From contig JAKLTH010000283.1 of assembly GCA_025175895.1 (NCBI GenBank), forward strand, positions 1,488,001 to 1,552,000: 64,000 nt of DNA, given 5' to 3'. The translations under genes were made by a program, and so were the position numbers. This document shows positions 48,701-60,260 of the stretch, in pieces. This stretch comes from Wurfbainia villosa. Its lineage: Eukaryota > Streptophyta > Magnoliopsida > Zingiberales > Zingiberaceae. Position 1 is the first letter of the stretch, and the number at the start of each line of letters is the position of its first letter. The notes beneath the pieces are model-generated. The model worked only from the letters and a program-made list of their open reading frames with translations, ran no database searches and was not told where the DNA came from.

Positions 48701-51700
48701 TTGAACGTATACCTGCAAGTCTGATGGGAATATCGATTCGAAGATTGACGGAGGAAGAGGCGGAGGATCTGGCTCCGGACATGATTCCACAAGATAGAAT
48801 CGGTGTTAGGCGATACAGATCAAGACGACACCGATAAAACCCGCAACGGAGGAGAAATTGAAGTCGGGGTGATAAAGAATCCTCCGGAGGATAAAAAGAT
48901 GGCGTAGTACGTGAAGGAGGAAACTCGGACGACTCAAGGTCCAAAGAAAGGAACCAATCAAAGAACGTGACATCGAGAGATGTAAATCTGACGGAGAGTA
49001 GGAGAATAACACTTGTACCCTTTTTGAGGCCGGGTATCCAAGAAAAACACATTTATCTGGGAGAGAGTTTATCAATGTCGGATCAAGCGTACGAGCAAAA
49101 ACGTAGAACCAAAGACCTTAGGTGGTAAAGAATGAAGGACTGATTTGGATAAAGTATGATGAGGTATTTAACCTGTAAAATAGAGGAAGACGTCGCGATT
49201 GATAAGATAACACGCAGTAAGTACTGACTTCTCCCAGCGAAGAGGAACATAAGAGTGATGAAGAAGAGTCCGCAGCTCTCGAGAAGATGTCGATTCTTGC
49301 GTTCGCAACTCCATTCTATGGGAGTATGAGGACAAGACGCGTTCGATGTAATACGCCCGAGATGCTAAGAAGGTCCGCGAAGGAGTAGATAGATACTCGC
49401 GTGTATCATTACTGCAAGGATCGAAGAGGATACCAAATTGTGTTTTGACTTCATTAAAAAGATTGAAAATAGAAAACAATTACGAACGATCCTTCATCGG
49501 ATATAACCAAGTGCAACGGAAAAATCGTCTATGAAGGTAATAAAATATCGTGATCCGAATGTAGAAGAAACCGACTGGACCCCAAATATCGGAATGAACC
49601 AAAGCAAAAGGAGGCGTAGACTTATAATGCGAGGAGAAAATGAACTACGAACATGCTTACTTAATCGATACGACTACAATATAAAGACTTTAAGTGAGAA
49701 AGACTAGATGTAATTGTTTTAACTTATCAAGACTAGGATGTCCCAACCGAGCATGAATAACAAGTGGAAGGCTGCCATTGAACCAACAAAAGAGGCACAG
49801 TGAAATCGGTATAAAGGCCGTGAGACTCATATCCGAGCCAATCATCCTCCCGTACTCTCGTCCAGAATGACGAAGATTTAGTAAACGAGCGACGCAATCA
49901 AAAGACCGAGTAATGACTTATTGATAACAAAATTAAAGGGGCTCGAACATAAAGAACATTATGAATGGAAAGAGATGGAGAAGGATGAGCAATACCAATA
50001 CCTTGAGATCGAATTCGAGAACCATTTGCCATGGTGACAAATGGTAAATAACCGGAAGTAGATAGTGAAGAAAAAAGAGATCTATTACCAGTGATATGAT
50101 CGGTGGCCCCAGAGTCAAGTACCCAAGGACTCGCAGAGCGAGATATACCAATACAGGAAATACTAACTTGTGTAACAGCAGCAAGGGAATTAAAACTGGC
50201 CATCTGAGCTCTCGATATTCCTAGGATTCTAGCGTATTGGAGTTAGCCGCTGCGCTGCACCGGTGCGAGGCACAAGGGGTTAAATCTTGTGTTATTGTTC
50301 CGGTTTAAGGAGGAGGACTTGTTGGAGGAAGATGGCAGTGGACTTTTTTTTATGGAGAAGACCGCGTCTGAGCTTCTGAAGCGGCAGAGAATATCTCTGA
50401 AGGAGGCAATGTGGCGGCGTGAGAGCGCACTGCCGCGAGAGCGGCGTCTGGCTGCGGCGGAGAAGCTCTGCTGGTCCCAGTGGAGCGGGTCGGGGCGCGA
50501 AGGAAGCGGGGAAAACCTAGCAGCGACACGCGAGGGAGACGGTGATGAGGGATGACTCGGTGACGCGCCTGGCTGAGGGTGAAGGCGAGGAAGCCGGGCC
50601 TGAGAGGTCCCAGGCCGGGTCCGTCAACAGTATACGAGGTTGTTTCGCCAAGAGCTTTTCCGAAGGTGGCCATGAGGTGGAAGGCGCCGGGCGGACGTCG
50701 AACACCAGGCGTAAAACTCGCGGATCGCACGAAGACGCCGGCGGCCGCCACCAGAAGAAGTGAGATGCCGAGGTCGCGCGCGAGGGCGGCTCGCGCGCCT
50801 GTAAGACCGCCGGTTCAGGATTATCGATGCCGCCGAGGAAGGGACGACGGCGCGCCCGGTAGGGGGTCCTTCTTGCGGAGATACGACAACTGCTCCCACA
50901 AAAACCAGAAGGCCAGCGCGCAGAGGAGGTAAGGCCCGGACAACGCAGCTGATCGAAATTGTAGGCGGTGGAGGAGGTGGACGCCGATTCGGCGAAGGAA
51001 TGCTGCGTTCGGGAAAGGAATGCGCAGGAGCGAACATCGCGTTCAGGAAAGGAACGCGAGTAACGGGCGGAAAAAAAAAAATGCGAAAGTTGAGAATCGA
51101 AAACCTATCGCTCTAATACTATGTTATTTTGTAAAAAAATACTAATCAACTTATTACATGAAAGCATCCCTATTTATATCCAAAATTAGGGCTTATTCAA
51201 AAGGGATAAATCAAAACTCTATCCTAAGAATAAATCAAATTTTATCCTAATAAATAATTATCCCTAACATATTTACAATATTCTAACAGAACTAATACTA
51301 GTTTTGGCCACATAATACAGAAGGTCCTCAAAAATAACAAAGAAATAAGATTTTAATTTTTAAGAATTAACTACAAGAAAGAGAATTAGAAAAGAATGGC
51401 ATCATCATCAAATTCAGAACAGACCGTATTTCTTACAGGAGGTAATGAAATTTGGAAGATTTGATAGTTGGTCCTAGATTGTCTATCACAGGCGGTGAAT
51501 TTAACTTTTAGATATGAGTTCAATAGATATTAATTGGCTTGTATTCAAGAAATTTTCCACAGCTCCATCAAAGATTAAAACATCTGTTCTGCTTGTGTTA
51601 TGCCCATAAAATATTCATAATTTGTTAATGTGCATATGTAGTTTACACAATGCAATGAACCAATACTTTCTCTTAATAGTGGAGGATGTCAGAATAGCAT

Positions 51701-54700
51701 GAGATATAATAAGAACTCTCACCCTTTTCCAATAAGAGTTGGCACAGCTCTTTGTTGCAAAGAATGAATGTTCATTTGCATGGACCTGAGTGCAAAATCT
51801 TCACTGTGATATTTAGCAAACCTTCCAGCAGATTGATCATAACTGTAACTTTCTGGTTGCTCAAAGGTCTGATATGAGTTTGCCAGTGTAAAGACTGCAT
51901 AAGGGTATAAAATCATCTATTTACTTTCAAATGTACTTGCAAAAAAATTACACTCACATCTCCAGCATTGAGTCTTTTGCTATCCCAGCCAATTGAAAAT
52001 TCTTCAGATGCAGGGCGTTTTGTACCCAAAGCTGGATAAAGGATTAATCAGTTTAATAGCAGACACTCGACACCATTAAATATCAATAATTTGAAACATA
52101 TTGATCGTTGGCTTGTTATGCATTACAGGAGTACTAGCTGTTTGGAATAGCAGTTAAAGTTCTGCTGGTCACTTTTCATACAAGAACATATACAAACCGC
52201 TCAACACCCTTAAATAGCAGAATTGGTCCATGAAAATACTGGTTAGACTTTCAACTTAGTTTTCTTGTAATCAGTCCACCATGTCTATATTTTTACAAGA
52301 TGTTTCTATAGTAAGAAAAATGAGGTATAAGAAGTTCATGTGTGTCATTTTATCTTTGGTCACTTCTGAGCTATGGAAAGAATGATCCTTTTGATAAAAT
52401 CATAGTATTTCTTTTGTGCTGAAAGGGGGATGAAGCTGCAGAAGGCAATTACTTCCCTATAGCATAGAATTTCTACATATTACGAGTTGAAACACCCTTT
52501 CAGTTGAAACTTCACATCAAATTGATAACATGTCATTTGAAGTGTCACGTGCTGATTTCTATATAAGGATAATTAGTTGTATTGAGAGTGTATCTAGAGT
52601 TGGACCAACCGATATAAGGTTGATTGAGATGTCTAAAGGATTATTCTAGGTTGGTTGGATCACATTTGGGGTGAATTCAAGGTTAGATAAGCTATTTGAC
52701 CGTAGGACAAGGTGGGGGATTATCTTGAGCTTGCTTTGGTTTCAAATTAGACTCAATTTGGTAGCTATTCAGGCGGGTTATTATGCATTGCATAATTTGC
52801 AGATGATGAATCAATTGATGATGGGGCCTAAGAGCTTGATTTCTAGACCATTTTAGCAATTATATCACTTCTTATCACCTTGATAATAGATTGGCCATGT
52901 CGGTGAGTATAAAGGGCTGGATGCAACACACTTGGGTTACTTTTGATAGTCGTGCACAGTTGGAACATATAGTAGTGTCATTTACTATTGCAAAATGGAG
53001 AGTGCAAGGGTTCACACCTAAGGATGGATCCAACTACACTCGTTGATTGGTGTTTAGTAGTAGTGTGCATTGTGCTGATAGCAATGCGAATTAATTAGTA
53101 GATGTGAAGCTTTAGAGTGGGCTGTCGTTGTTTATATCGTGTGTTGTGCTGTCATAGCAGCAGATTATGTTGTCCTTGGCATTCGGTATGGTAGTCATAA
53201 TAGATAATCCTTACAGGTTAAAATTATGATGCATTATTGGTGAACCATAACTGTTTTTGAAGATCTAGAAATACTTGTGGTTTGGCATTACCTTGGACGA
53301 TGTGTGCCAAGGGGAGCTTACCATTTGATGGATGAACCGCAGGCAGCGCATCACATGAAAATTTGAATGCTTTGGATTATACCTTAGTTTCCTAATTTGA
53401 TTTAAAACTGATGCAGTTGAAATAGCATGCAAAGTTGATCATGTCAGATTGCCATACGTTCAAACACAATTAATAAAAAACCGAATGATAAAGAACCACA
53501 GGCATACTTGAAAACATATCTGAAACTGCAGACGTATCGACTGAGGAAAGAGCAGATGGTGATGGCATATTACATTTTTTGCACTGCAAAAGGGAAATGA
53601 AATCAGGTAATCTGGCTTTCAATTGGGAAAAAAACTTAACTACATAAATGGCAAGGTAGAAAAGGCTGGAAATTATTGCTATCATCTTATGAGGAAGTTA
53701 ATTCATCATGTAAGAGAAAACTGATCTGAAAATAAAGTATTACATACACTTTTAACTTGGAGAAAAAGACCTTAACCGTTGACTAGATATCATGAACATT
53801 CCGTTTATATTCCTTTTATTCTATAACATGTTAAATGATTTTATCAAACAGTAAAATATAGCATAAAAAGGCAGCTTGGTGCACGAAATTTTCACCAAAG
53901 CAGGATCCTAAGGAAATATGGAACCGCCACATTAGCGGTCCCCCACCGCTACCCCTAATGTGGAGGGGGGTAAATCATGACCTAAGTTGGCAAGCGTAAA
54001 AGAGAGGGGTCGTCGATAGCTCAAGGTCATGACTTCCTCAAGAATTGACCCCTGCCCACTACAGACAAGCCCTTTTGCACTTGCCAACTGGGAGGCTAAT
54101 GTAGGATTCTAAGGAAGAATCTATTGTACGCAGTCTTGTCCTGCATTGCAAGAGACTCTTTTTGAGACTTAAATCCACGACCTCTAGGTCACATTGCAGC
54201 AACTTTACCATTGCGTCAAAGCTCCCCTTCAATAAAATATAGTGTAAATATGATAGAAATAGAAGCAAGAAAAGATATAAAATTTATCTAAATGTCAAAT
54301 TTGTAAATATTCTAATATGATAATTTGGAATAACTCCAGTTTTTCTTTCATATGAGAATATGGTCTCACCTCAGAGCGTGAAGAATAGTTGTGGAAACCA
54401 CAATCACAAATCCAGTCGCCACTACGCCAACCTTTTGGGGTTGAAATAAGCTGAGACGCAGTGCTTGAAAATGGATATTCACCTCTCACATTTTGGATTG
54501 AGGAGAAATTGGGAGCCATTTGTGTCCCAAGTTTACTTTCACTCCCAAGCAACCAACTTGAACTGGATAGAAGTGGCTGAATGGCCCGATTGCCAGTAAA
54601 TGCATTCTGTGACCCATATAGTCCTTGTAGCATTGAAATATAATGTGCATAAGCTGGCAGTATCAACCCAGGCAGTGCAATAGCTGGCATTGCAGCTTCT

Positions 54701-56553
54701 TCCTTGGATTGACCACACTTTTTGCATTGTTCTCTTGATGCATAATTGTTGTTACTGCAGCCTATTGATCCATTTGGCATACAAACATAACTTAAATCCA
54801 AAAGCATAAGCATCAATCAACGAAGAGCATAAATGATACAAGACAGAAGAATACAATTTAATATCATTATGTTAGATTTATACTCTAAAAATTAATTGTG
54901 AATATATTTATTTTTTAGGGAAACAGAAACCAGGATACAGTAGTCAAGATGAATCGGTCTGGTAATGTCTACGTGAATTATTCAAACTGGAAATAAATAT
55001 TAGCTCGATAGAAATTTAAATATAAAAGGCAGGTTTTTAGCAAAGCAACTATGATAGTCAAAATATGAAATCGCATTCTAAATTATTGCCCCTATTGAAA
55101 CACTTTAGGTTCAGGACAACTGAGAAGTTTCTTAAAAGAAAACCCCTCTATCACAATATCGACAGGAATTATAACAAATATGCCAATAGCATTTGAAATA
55201 TAGTTTAAAAGGAAACAATATTACACTCGATCAAATCAGGAGCTAGCCATAGGCAGCTTGTTGAAACATTGAAGACTAAAAGTTACAAAAGGAAAAAAAT
55301 AAGGTTACGATGATGAAGGAACAGATATCAAACATCTATTAAGCATAACTATTACATTCAGAATTTTTTTATTAAATAAATATTATCTATAGGATATTCA
55401 ATCATATGTTTCCAAAATAATTTGAGATTTTAGTCTTGGGGAAAAATATATATATGTGGGATAGAATGTAATGATGATACAAGCGTAGTTTGGATTAGAG
55501 TACCAACTATTAACTTGATGATGGAAAAATCACAAACCATCTTGATTTTACTGATATTTTCATCATACAAAATTACAATATATATTACTTGGACAAGTGA
55601 AATAAGCATAGCGGTCAATAACTTAAAGAAGTTGTCGAAGAATATAGAAGGATCAATACAAAGCCAAGAAGGCTATATTGAAGTAGAATAATTGCTTGTG
55701 AAGTGAATCATCATGGGTCTCAACTAATGCATTATTTGTCAGAAACGTCATAAACCTAGACCACAAGGAAGGGTTGTAAATTAAGGGAGCCAGAATTCAG
55801 AAGTATCTAAAACTGATAATCATTTTCCAGATCTTTGAGCCATCTGACAATAATGCACAAAATCACACTGACAAATTTTTTTTCATATGTAACAAAACAT
55901 CCGCGATAGAAAAAGCTAGCTTTTAATCACACATCTTTAATTCGACACTTAAAAAGAGAGAAAGAGAATCAAAATCAAGTGTGTAGCCAGAGCTTTGGTA
56001 CAACAAAAAGATGCACATTACACTAGGAGCCTAATGAATCAATCTATCATTTTATCATTATGTGCACGCAAATTCTGGTGTGGATGGACAACAACCTAAT
56101 TTCAAAGTTCACAGCGCTGTGCCTATCTTCGCCAAGGATTAAATCAATGAAAACGCCCCAAATATCTCATTCATCTTTGTTTGGCTCGCAAATCAAGATT
56201 ACTTTTCGTGAGATGTTCAGCGAGATTGCTCTCAGAACAAACTCAATAACCAAGTCCCAACACTCACAGAGGCAAAGATACATCCCACAACAACTGGTAA
56301 CCCCTTCAAACCAGCCAAGGTCGAATCTTTTCGAAGACACAGTTGTAGAAATCAACACGAGGATATGGATTGGGGGAATACCGGAGCAGATCCAGTCGCC
56401 GATGCGGGGGATCCATTTGGAGTGCGCGGGGGTACTGGCGTCGACGAGGACGCGCGGCTGCTTGCAGCGGTTGCAGAGGGAGCGGAAGGCGTAGTTGCGG
56501 TTGCGGCAGCCGGCGCAGTCCCAGTCGCCTTCCTTGCCCTTCGCCGTCGCCAT
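45710..56553 (-). CDS. Protein with four RanBP2-type zinc fingers
   Basis: Seven exons on the minus strand join in frame to 325 aa: 56382-56553, 54370-54761, 53508-53583, 51958-52031, 51723-51868, 46335-46415 and 45710-45746 (stop TAA). Zinc fingers: residues 8-32 (C13-x2-C16-x10-C27-x2-C30), 52-75 (C56, C59, C70, C73), 172-192 (C176-x1-C178-x10-C189-x2-C192) and 294-317 (C298, C301, C312, C315), each starting with GDW. Fingers 2, 3 and 4 are split by introns. The linker is rich in Ser, Ala and Gln. RanBP2-type fingers bind single-stranded RNA or ubiquitin; the N-x-N/F-x-R residues favour RNA. The exon 5 acceptor was set by phase (CATATCAG|ACC); the stronger-looking CTTATGCAG upstream would break the frame. 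Intron 5 (46416-51722) carries a complete Copia element. Intron 2 carries a SINE. Confidence 0.88.
46944..47110 (-). repeat. 3' LTR of Copia E
   Basis: 167 bp; on the minus strand TGTTAGAATATTG...ACAAAATAACA. Compared with 51122-51288 it shows three differences, about 98 percent identity. Confidence 0.95.
47111..47123 (-). promoter_or_regulatory. Polypurine tract of Copia E
   Basis: Minus strand GCTTGAGGGGGAG directly before the 3' LTR. Confidence 0.85.
47118..50203 (-). pseudogene. pol of Copia E: protease, integrase, reverse transcriptase, RNase H
   Basis: Protease: WVLDSGATDHITGN in the piece starting at 50203. Integrase pieces are at about 48800-49480. Reverse transcriptase: around 48360-48598, GTWDLVPLPPGKSVVGCRWV and KARLVAKGYT. 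Connection/RNase H: an intact 184-codon frame 47118-47672 with GYSDADWTGS, STSGFC, SSAEAEYRAM, CDNQAAMHIASNPVFHERTKHIEV and QLADMFTKSL. The middle is interrupted by frameshifts. The wording differs from the Sirevirus-like Copia A. Confidence 0.88.
50270..51040 (-). pseudogene. CYP710A: Captured CYP710A-like P450 fragment (sterol C-22 desaturase N-terminal part), frameshifted
   Basis: A GC-rich block sits between primer site and protease of Copia E, on its coding strand. Read across three frames it gives GPYLLCALAFWFLWEQLSYL, RKKDPLPG, then after an indel PFLGG (the P450 membrane anchor and proline hinge). Further on come ARDLGISLLL, GVFVR, RLVFDVRP, GAFHLMATFGKAL and RNNLVYC. In CYP710A the matching order is anchor with EQLSYL.KK, LPGP...FLG, I(V)FIRD, F.NVRPDAFHL..HPFGK.LFG and NLIY. 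These enzymes make the C-22 double bond of stigmasterol in the ER. Haem-binding and catalytic parts are absent and several indels break the frame, so it is non-functional. That it is P450 is clear to me; the CYP710 assignment is from memory of the family. Confidence 0.75.
51110..51121 (-). promoter_or_regulatory. Primer binding site of Copia E
   Basis: Minus strand TAGTATTAGAGC immediately after the 5' LTR; two changes from the usual TGGTATCAGAGC. Confidence 0.85.
51122..51288 (-). repeat. 5' LTR of Copia E
   Basis: 167 bp, partner of 46944-47110; three substitutions (one G/T, two C/T) by visual alignment. Confidence 0.95.
53862..54232 (-). mobile_element. Au-type SINE with 10-bp TSD, itself interrupted
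   Basis: TAAAATATAG lies at 53852-53861 and 54233-54242. On the minus strand it starts GGGGAGCTTTGACGCAATGG (box A), then GTGGATTTAAGTC (box B position). It ends TTTCGTGCACCAAGCTGCCTTTTT-like, the Au 3' end. It is about 190 bp longer than a normal Au SINE because of an internal insert (53916-54102). It lies in intron 2 of the zinc-finger gene, sense direction. Confidence 0.85.
53916..54102. mobile_element. Unidentified 187-bp insertion inside the SINE
   Basis: Flanked by near-identical 14-bp direct repeats AGGATCCTAAGGAA (53902-53915) and AGGATTCTAAGGAA (54103-54116). These correspond to a single stretch in the SINE. The ends carry ACATTAGCGGTCCC and GGGAGGCTAATGT as short inverted repeats. 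The interior has CCGCTACCCCTAATGTGG and TTGGCAAG / CTTGCCAA. It is not coding. Confidence 0.7.
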
Positions 56554-57009
56554 AGCGCTGAAGCAGACGAGATGAGGAGAGGAGAGGAGAGGAGGAGGCC
56601 CAGCTAATCAATTAGCGAGGGAAGGAGAAGGAGGAGTGCAGAATAATTCCCCATTTGCGCCGCAGCATATTCTCTCGCTCTCCCTTTCGCACGCGCTCGT
56701 TTCCGCCGACCATCGCCTCATTGACAAGGACCATGGCCGACCGATACACACTCGCTCCCGCTGCGACTTTTTTTATTTATTTATTTGTCTGTTTATGGTA
56801 AAATTAAAAAAACGCGCCTCGCTATTAATTTCTTCCGAACAATTCACTTATTATAAAATATATATATATATATAATTTACTGTGTCACATGTTCATTATA
56901 ATAATATATAATTTTCATCCATATTTTTTTAATATTAATCCTCATTATTTATAAGTATCACAGTTTACTCAACTATCTTAAAATTATATCATATTAAATA
57001 AATATATTA

Positions 57010-57445
57010 TACATGATGAAATTAAGATAAATTGAAATTGCAGCAACCCATCAAAATAGCCCACCAGAAGGTCCATCCAGAGTTGCATCCATGAACTCTA
57101 TCGGAGGTTCAACAGAAGAAGTCAACATCAATAATATGATGGAAATCTAACAGTATCAACACCAAACAAAAAGGACATCCACAGTACCAACCCGTGACAC
57201 AAAGTCCACCATAAAAACAGGAAGAACATCTACAGTACCAACTTGTGACACCACTTTACACTCGTGATATCTCCATTAACACTTAATGTGTCCTAGCACC
57301 CGCAGGATACCAGCTTCTTTCTCTGCTATAAAAAACCCCTAGTCTCTCGGCCAAATATATCCATCTATCCTTTGAAAAATTTTCTTTTCCTAGTTTGAAA
57401 GCTTGAGTATTTTCTGTCTAGAGTTAAGAGTCCAGTCCCTAAATT
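57010..57445 (+). mobile_element. Insertion (possible solo LTR) in a MITE copy
   Basis: The flanking sequence (56880-57009 and 57446-57680) matches one continuous stretch at about 58365-58640, so this ~430 bp is an insert. It has a TATA-like GCTATAAAAAACCCCTAG at about 57326-57343 followed by CTCTCGG, as in an LTR promoter. No TG...CA ends or target duplication could be fixed. Confidence 0.45.
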
Positions 57446-58311
57446 TATTATTATTATTTTTAATAATAATCTTACTTTTAAAAAATAATTAATCATTTTA
57501 TTTTAATTTTTAATAAATATAAAAAAAATACGTGTGGTAGACCACCTGGCTCACCCCACTTTTTTGAACGAGTTCAAAGATTTAAACGCATTCAAAAGGA
57601 TAACACCCTTCCATAATGGTATTTAACACCATGAGATGTTATAATATCCTCATTAATAACATTACAAATGCTCTTAGTAAAAAAAAACTCCAATATATTT
57701 TTTCTTCCCAAAATATTTCTATTTTTATTTTATTAATTCAGTCTTCATCCGATTAATTTTAAAAATAGAATATTTTTTTTCCTTGATTCACCTATGAACA
57801 AACCTAAAACCTTGAATGATGCTCTAGGAGCACGGTAAAATAGAGTGATATTTTATAAATGATAGAAGATTTCATCATTTTTCAGGAAAAAAATGATCCA
57901 GAAACATATTATGTATAATGGATCATAAGTACATTTTTTTACTCGGTCAATAAATTCATACGGTTTCGAATAAATTTGATTTTAAATTTTAAAAAAATTT
58001 TGACAACCGACCGTGAGTCATTTCAGATAAAATATATTTTTGACATCGAATCTATTTTAAAAGGATGATACGATCGCATTATTGAATGAGCTACGAATAC
58101 TTTCTTAATTTAATTTGATAGTAAATAAAATATATTTCATACTTAATATTTATTTTTGAGAGAATCAAATTCTGATACCCTATATACTTTGTGTGAAAAT
58201 TGTGTTTGAAAGGACCTACAACTATTAGATTAAACAGATTAAATGATTTTAATCCATTTCAAATAAATTTAACTAAATTATTAAAAAGTATTTAGCTATG
58301 TCAGAGCATTC

Positions 58312-58705
58312 TTAATTCATTTTCATTATAATATTCTTTACCTCATTAAAAAATATGAAATTCACCGTCACATATTCATTATAACAATATATTTCTTTTA
58401 CTCATATTCCGTTTAACATTAACATTCATTAATTATAGGTCTCATAATCCACCTAATTATTTTAAAATTATATCATATTAAATAAAAATATTTTAAAATA
58501 TTAAAATTATTTTTAATAATAATCTTACTTTTAAAAAATAATTTTTTTTATTTTTTAAAAATTATATTTATAAATTTTTAATAAATTAATTTAAAAAATA
58601 AAACACACTTGGGGTGGGCATGTTTGCTATTAACATCAAATGGGATATTATAACACTCCTATTAATGAGCATTGTGGATAATAGGAGCATTGTGGATGCT
58701 CTAAT
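58312..58705. mobile_element. MITE with GAGCATCC/AGAGCATTC ends
   Basis: Begins AGAGCATTCTTAATTC and ends GAGCATTGTGGATGCTCT; the terminal inverted core is AGAGCAT. Such ends are common in plant hAT- or Mutator-like MITEs. The interior matches 56880-57009 plus 57446-57680. Confidence 0.55.
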
Positions 58706-58974
58706 AAGTTGTAATGCTGCAATATTGCTAAAATTTTAATATTTTTGGAAAAAAAACACATACACTTCTCGATAAATAATAATAATAATTATAATTATTA
58801 TTATAATTATTCTCTTATTTATTTAGATATTATTGCCGCGTGAGATATTGAAAATTCACATGTGAAGTTTGTGTGGAGAATGACAGCCTGCCAGTGTTTG
58901 GCCATCAACTGGATCTATAAGCGAACCCAACTAATTTGTCGGTGAATTGATAAAATCGAATGGCAATTTATAGA

Positions 58975-59395
58975 ATAGGCACGGATTGATTTTTAGAAAA
59001 AGATTTAAAATTCTCTCTAGTTCAGAAAGACTTCGTGATTTTGCCAATCACAGAGATCAAAGATCATCGACAATTTATTTTCTTCATAATGATTCTAAGA
59101 TAGATCAATAGGAGACTGGTAGAGGTCAAAAGTTCATCATGATTTATCTCCCTTACGATGGTTCGGGGGCAGACTGATAGGGGTCGCTAGGTTGACGGAT
59201 TATAACTTTTTACACAAATAGGGGATCTTTTATATAATCGAATTAATTTTAATTATATTTAAATTTAGTCTTCGGATTCAGAAAAGATCCTTCAGGATAT
59301 TGTCAATTACGTCGAGATCAAAAATCATTCATAATTTATCTCTTTCATAATGATGAACAATCCTATGGAAACCATTAAATTGACGATTCTAATCT
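58975..59395. repeat. R1 dispersed repeat, one copy plus a partial second
   Basis: GGATTGATTTTTAGAAAAAG..., CGTGATTTTGCCAATCA, AATTTATTTTCTTCATAATG and CAGACTGATAGGGGTCGC (58975-59200), then AAAAGATCCTTCAGGAT and AATTTATCTCTTTCATAATG (59283-59350), repeat the R1 order. Confidence 0.6.
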
Positions 59396-59784
59396 TTTAT
59401 TGAATCGAACTAATTTCAATTATATTTAAATTTAGTTTTATTAAGTTTATTTAATGAAAGTTTGGTAAAATCACGAATTTAGCATAACATATTTATTAAG
59501 CTAACGTGTAAATTTCATATTCTTGTATTTTTTATATAATCATTTTATAAACTTTAAAATAGAGAATTAATATTTATAATTAGTATTTAGATAAGTTAAT
59601 AAATAAGTTTATGAATGCATCTGCTTAGTTTTTTTATTTTTTTATTATATAATTCAAATATCCGAATTGATGCTAGCTGCTCGTTTTTTTTTATAGCCTT
59701 TTATACGTCGTACCGAATTACTGATTAATTTTGAAAATGAACCGTCTTTCTCCGCCCATCATGGCTTGCTCTTAAATAGGCATA

Positions 59785-60260
59785 CTCAGCGCATTGATTC
59801 GATCCGAAATTCAATCGAAATTAAAATTGATTCAAATGAACTGATTTTAAAATCAAATCGGAACCGTTCTGATTTCAGTTCGATTCCAATCGATTTCGAA
59901 ACTAGTTCGGAATCGATTCTGATTCCGATTTGGATCCGATTTCGATTGCTAATTTAAATGTGAAAATTTTTAACATGTTAATATATCTACAAGATTATTT
60001 TGTGATAGAAAAAAAGAATATGATCACTAGCACGTTAGATGAATTTGAAAGCTCAAGTTCAAGGAAAGTGGTCCGGAACCATTTCGGAATTGATCCGGAA
60101 TCATTTCGAAATCGATTCAGAATCAATTAGGAACCGGTTCGGATTGAATTGATTCTAAAGTTAAAATTTTGGAATCGGAACCGATTTTAAACCGGTTCGG
60201 AATTGATTTTGAACCGATTCGAACCGGTTCCAACGTCGACGAATTCGAAATCGGTCAGAA
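59785..60260. repeat. Degenerate AATCGGTTC/GAACCGATT array
   Basis: Dozens of overlapping words such as GGAACCGGTTCGG, GAATCGATTC and CCGATTT on both strands. Open frames through it are chance products of the repeat. It resembles 2240-2560. Confidence 0.65.

Larger units (their letters stand above)
46944..51288 (-). mobile_element. Copia LTR retrotransposon E, complete, young, in intron 5
   Basis: GAACT at 46939-46943 and 51289-51293 is a perfect target duplication. The LTRs 46944-47110 and 51122-51288 are both 167 bp and differ at only three sites by eye. On the minus strand the order is LTR, primer site, captured P450 piece, protease, integrase, reverse transcriptase, RNase H, polypurine tract, LTR. 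No gag or CCHC knuckle was found. Pol frames are broken in places, so it is probably non-autonomous. It lies in the sense direction of the RanBP2 zinc-finger gene. Confidence 0.95.

Noticed and set aside
51869..51916. Upstream extension of zinc-finger exon 5 from acceptor CTTATGCAG
   Set aside because: Would join out of phase with exon 4 and reach a stop; the CATATCAG acceptor keeps the frame.
56306..56611. Frames on both strands over the first zinc-finger exon
   Set aside because: Shadows of the GC-rich exon 56382-56553, whose frame has the C-x2-C-x10-C-x2-C finger.
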